Below are positions 33,616-36,004 of a stretch of DNA of 36,004 nucleotides, piece by piece (within the stretch, counting starts at the first letter, position 1; every line of letters starts with the position of its first letter). The stretch is from Collinsella aerofaciens (GTDB lineage Bacteria > Actinomycetota > Coriobacteriia > Coriobacteriales > Coriobacteriaceae): the NCBI RefSeq assembly GCF_015670745.1, contig NZ_JADPCH010000023.1:1-36004 (forward strand), given 5' to 3'. Made by a program: the position numbers and the translations under genes. Under the pieces are notes generated by a model. That model saw nothing but the letters and a program-made list of their open reading frames with translations, ran no database searches and was not told where the DNA came from.

Positions 33616-35232
33616 TTAGTCATCCGACCCTTCGTCCATGATTCCCAGATCTTCGAGCGCATCCTTTGCCGCCAGTTCCATGGCGGGACCGATCAAGTCG
33701 ATAAGATCGGTCGCGATGACACTCTTCTCACCATACTCCGTCACCGCGGCAAAACCGGCGTAGCTGTGAAGTGCGACGGCGTACGAATACAGCAACTCCC
33801 AACGATCCATCTCGTCGCGCATGGTGGCAAGCGTGCCGGCCAAAATACCCGCGAGAACATCACCCGAACCGGCAGTTGCCAGAGAAGCCGGACCCGAGAG
33901 CGGCAGCAGCACACGCTCAACGCCACAGATAGCCGTCGTCGGCCCCTTGGCAATGACAACCAGGTTGTCGGAGCCTGCAGCCCAGACAACCTTCTGCGCG
34001 GCCGCAATCGCGGTACCAAGGTCGTTCACCTCGTCACCGGCAACCAGACGCGAAAGCTCACGATAGTGCGGCGTCATAACCAACGGCTGCTCGCGACGAT
34101 ACATCTCGGGGTTACTATCAATACCGTCAATGGCAATCTTAGCAAGGCAGTTGAGTGCATCGGCATCCAAAATAAGCGGTACATCAAGCTCGAGCAAGCC
34201 CGAAACCACCTGCATAGCGCCGGCAGATGTCGTCATACCGGGACCGCACAGTACACAGCTGTACTTCTTTGCAATCTCGCACACCGTCATGCGCGCAGCG
34301 GCGCCAAAGGAGCCGCGGGAATCAGACGGAATAGCAAAGACGGGAATCGAAGGAAGTGCCATGCGAATAAGATTGGCGCAGGCGTCAGGAGCCGCGACTG
34401 CCACGTAACCAGCACCCGCGCGAGCTGCAGACTTGGCCGCCATAATGGCAGCACCAGGATATTGCGCAGATCCGGCGACAATAAGCACAGAGCCACGGGA
34501 ATACTTATCGATATTCGTAGGTAGTGGGGCAAAGTAATCAACTAAGTCACCGGGCTCGACAATCTCGGCGGCGTGGTCGACATCATCGATGACCTCGTCA
34601 AGACGGTCGTAAAGATTGCCGCAGATCAAATCGCCAGCATACTCAGGGCCATCAGCGCTATACAGACCAATCTTGGGCGCAATCATCGTCACCGTATGCT
34701 CGGCACGAATGCAGTCGTCATCAACAACGCCCGTCTCGGCATTCAGGCCCGAGGGAACATCAATGGATACGACACAATCGGCGCATTCATTGACCGTAGG
34801 AATCCAGATGGAGAACGGCGCACGCAGATTTCCGTGGAAACCGGTACCAAAAATGGCATCGACAACAACATCGGCCTTATCGATCAAAACCTCGAGTTCG
34901 TCACGCGAGGGGCCGACGCAAACGTGCACATCGCGGCCGGCAGTACGACGAGCAACATGACGTGCCAGAGCAGCAGGAATCTCATCCGGCTCAACCGGAG
35001 AAACGATATCCACGTCCACACCCTTATGGCTCAGGATATCGGCGGCAACCCAACCGTCGCCGCCATTATTACCAAAACCGACCAGAACGAGAACCCGATC
35101 GGGATTGAGCTTCAAGACCTCGTTGGCGGCAAACTCACCCGCTAGCTCCATAAGCTCGGCCTTCGAAGTCCCTTCGCGTTCGATGATATCCTCGAGACGA
35201 ACGACTTCTTCGGTACTCAAAACCGGTTTCAT
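33616..35232 (-). CDS. nnrD: Bifunctional NAD(P)H-hydrate epimerase / ADP-dependent NAD(P)H-hydrate dehydratase
   Basis: This 538-residue enzyme repairs damaged, hydrated NAD(P)H. The N-terminal YjeF_N/NnrE domain (about 1-225) has the GNNGGDG loop (54-60), AIFGTGFHG and the SIDVPSGLNAETG segment and epimerises the S and R hydrates. The C-terminal YjeF_C/NnrD domain (about 240-520) is a ribokinase-like ADP-dependent dehydratase with RGSVLIVAGSAQYPGAA, LDADALN, TPHYRE and the ATAGSGDVLAGI catalytic motif. Its ATG directly follows the acpS TAG, and its GGAG site lies inside acpS. A C-terminal Asp/Glu-rich tail ends the protein. Confidence 0.95.
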   Translation of the reverse strand: MKPVLSTEEVVRLEDIIEREGTSKAELMELAGEFAANEVLKLNPDRVLVLVGFGNNGGDGWVAADILSHKGVDVDIVSPVEPDEIPAALARHVARRTAGRDVHVCVGPSRDELEVLIDKADVVVDAIFGTGFHGNLRAPFSIWIPTVNECADCVVSIDVPSGLNAETGVVDDDCIRAEHTVTMIAPKIGLYSADGPEYAGDLICGNLYDRLDEVIDDVDHAAEIVEPGDLVDYFAPLPTNIDKYSRGSVLIVAGSAQYPGAAIMAAKSAARAGAGYVAVAAPDACANLIRMALPSIPVFAIPSDSRGSFGAAARMTVCEIAKKYSCVLCGPGMTTSAGAMQVVSGLLELDVPLILDADALNCLAKIAIDGIDSNPEMYRREQPLVMTPHYRELSRLVAGDEVNDLGTAIAAAQKVVWAAGSDNLVVIAKGPTTAICGVERVLLPLSGPASLATAGSGDVLAGILAGTLATMRDEMDRWELLYSYAVALHSYAGFAAVTEYGEKSVIATDLIDLIGPAMELAAKDALEDLGIMDEGSDD

Positions 35233-35772
35233 CTATGCTCCTAGCGTATCTTGCGAAGCATCGCCCAGGTGCTCCGTCAATGCTGAATTCTGCAGCTGCT
35301 CAAGCTCATCTAAAACAGAGCGAGCCTCTTTAAATGTCTGCGCTACGCGTTTCTTGGTGCTCACCTTTTCCTCTTTTGGCTTAGGCCGAGCATCTTCGGT
35401 AATCGCGATGGCATTCGCAACGGCCAAGTCTCCTGTAAGCGCAATGGAAAGAGCGACCTCAACAACACCCAGTTCTTGAGCGATCTCGAGAGCACGGCCC
35501 GAAAGCAGCGCCTTCGGTTTGCCGAGTTTATCACGCGTAACCGAAACATCCTTGCGACCCACGCCTTGACTAAAACCCGTGCCGAGAGCTTTAAGTACCG
35601 CCTCGCGCGAAGCAAAGCGGCTCGCATAGTGAGCAGCGGGACGCGATGATGCATCGCAATACGCACGCTCTTCTTCGGTAAACACACGCCGAGCAAACGA
35701 CGGCGTCTTTTCAAGAATTGATTTCATGCGGGAAATCTCGACGATATCAACGCCGATACCAGCTTCAGCCAT
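35233..35772 (-). CDS. acpS: Holo-[acyl-carrier-protein] synthase with C-terminal extension
   Basis: AcpS transfers 4'-phosphopantetheine from coenzyme A to acyl carrier protein. The 179-residue protein has the magnesium-binding GIGVDIVEISRM (Asp9), FTEEERAYC, and SRFASREAVLKALGTGF (Glu57, Lys61). The family core of about 125 residues ends near ANAIAITED; about 50 additional residues follow (KPKEEKVSTKKRVAQTFKEA and a helical Gln/Glu-rich end), which is unusual. ATG at 35772 follows GGAGGTG. It is the first gene of the operon ending with tsaD. Confidence 0.94.
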   Translation of the reverse strand: MAEAGIGVDIVEISRMKSILEKTPSFARRVFTEEERAYCDASSRPAAHYASRFASREAVLKALGTGFSQGVGRKDVSVTRDKLGKPKALLSGRALEIAQELGVVEVALSIALTGDLAVANAIAITEDARPKPKEEKVSTKKRVAQTFKEARSVLDELEQLQNSALTEHLGDASQDTLGA

Positions 35773-35801
35773 GTTCACCTCCATATCGCACAGACTAAGT
35801 T

Positions 35802-35831
35802 ATTGTAGCCCGTTCGCAGAAGATGCGACAA
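35802..35831 (-). promoter_or_regulatory. Promoter of the acpS-to-tsaD operon
   Basis: On the reverse strand TTGTCG (35826-35831) and TACAAT (35802-35807) are spaced by 18 bp, 30 bp before the acpS start. Confidence 0.7.
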
Positions 35832-35879
35832 ACGAGGGTTATAAAACACAGCTACTATGTGAGACAAAAGCCCGTAAAC

Positions 35880-35913
35880 GCAAAAAAGGGGGAGGCCGCG
35901 AGGCCTCCCCCTT
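35880..35913 (-). terminator. rRNA-operon terminator
   Basis: A perfect 12-bp stem AAGGGGGAGGCC / GGCCTCCCCCTT (35886-35897, 35902-35913) with a 4-nt loop runs into TTTTTT on the reverse strand. It lies about 35 bp beyond the 5S rRNA 3' end. Confidence 0.9.
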
Positions 35914-35947
35914 CTCAGTTCAAGCGTACGGCTCGGTGCCGTCCACC

Positions 35948-36004
35948 GGTCAGCGGCGCCCTGGCCTCCCACGGGCTGACCCCGCAGTACTCTCGGCGCG
36001 ATGG
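35948..36004 (-). rRNA. rrf: 5S ribosomal RNA, 3' part, cut by the window edge
   Basis: The reverse strand reads CCATCGCGCCGAGAGTACTG, then CGGGGTCAGCCCGTGGGAG and GCCAGGGCGCCGCTGACC, matching the actinobacterial 5S pattern (GCGCCGATGGTACTGCGGGG ... GTGGGAGAGTAGG ... GCCGC). The 3' end is estimated from stem I and may be off by several bases. Followed by a strong terminator. Confidence 0.8.

Overview
The window looks like a chromosomal segment of a Coriobacteriia actinobacterium, most likely Collinsella or a close relative. This is inference from moderately high GC, the fused TsaB-RimI-TsaD protein, the mix of Actinobacteria- and Firmicutes-like sugar genes, and the dense palindromic intergenic repeats. 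No phage, insertion sequence or CRISPR array is visible.

Layout. 1-3439 (minus strand): a probable operon with a small conserved hypothetical gene, two GntR/UTRA regulators, a double-SIS sugar-phosphate isomerase/deglycase-like protein and the start of one more gene. 3628-5863: a LacI-type regulator and, divergent from it, murB; a 23-bp perfect inverted repeat lies between them. 6081-7286: a secreted coiled-coil NlpC/P60-type cell-wall protein. 7553-21264: a carbohydrate island with galE, malQ, glgP, a binding-protein ABC transporter (malE-malF-malG-msmK type, minus strand), a TreR-like GntR regulator, and an alpha-glucoside PTS EIIC-EIIB permease fused to a Cof-type HAD phosphatase. TTGTTTAAACAA-like palindromes sit upstream of malQ, the ABC operon, the regulator gene and the PTS gene, which suggests one local regulon for maltose/trehalose-type alpha-glucosides. 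A reasonable reading is that the PTS protein imports and phosphorylates a disaccharide, its own HAD domain may release free sugar, and MalQ plus GlgP convert it to glucose and glucose-1-phosphate.

21378-23560: a polyprenyl diphosphate synthase, a peptidoglycan-binding-domain protein without signal peptide, and tRNA-Gln(UUG). 23899-26082: an orphan protein with a JetD/DUF2220-like TOPRIM C-terminus after a long disordered charged region. 26266-28155: a CstA-family carbon-starvation transporter with a long structured leader holding an Ile/Val-rich leader-peptide candidate and an intrinsic terminator, i.e. a likely transcription attenuator. 28949-35772 (minus strand): a compact housekeeping operon acpS, nnrE-nnrD, alr, udg (family 4), tsaE, tsaB-rimI-tsaD. 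The right edge holds the 3' end of a 5S rRNA gene and its terminator, so an rRNA operon enters from the right.

The most unusual feature is a family of four roughly 131-137 bp palindromic elements (5941-6071, 23754-23890, 28524-28659 in inverted orientation, 28802-28936). Each has perfect 31-34 bp arms whose distal sequences are unrelated between copies, around a nearly invariant core with internal loops and a covarying apical hairpin (constant CAC-TTAAT-GTG tip). Three of the four start 8-12 nt beyond the stop codon of a gene on the opposite strand. This is covariation-grade evidence for a structured nucleic-acid element that I cannot match to a known class with certainty. A second repeat family (three foldback units at about 80-bp period, 12837-13053) lies between two convergent operons.
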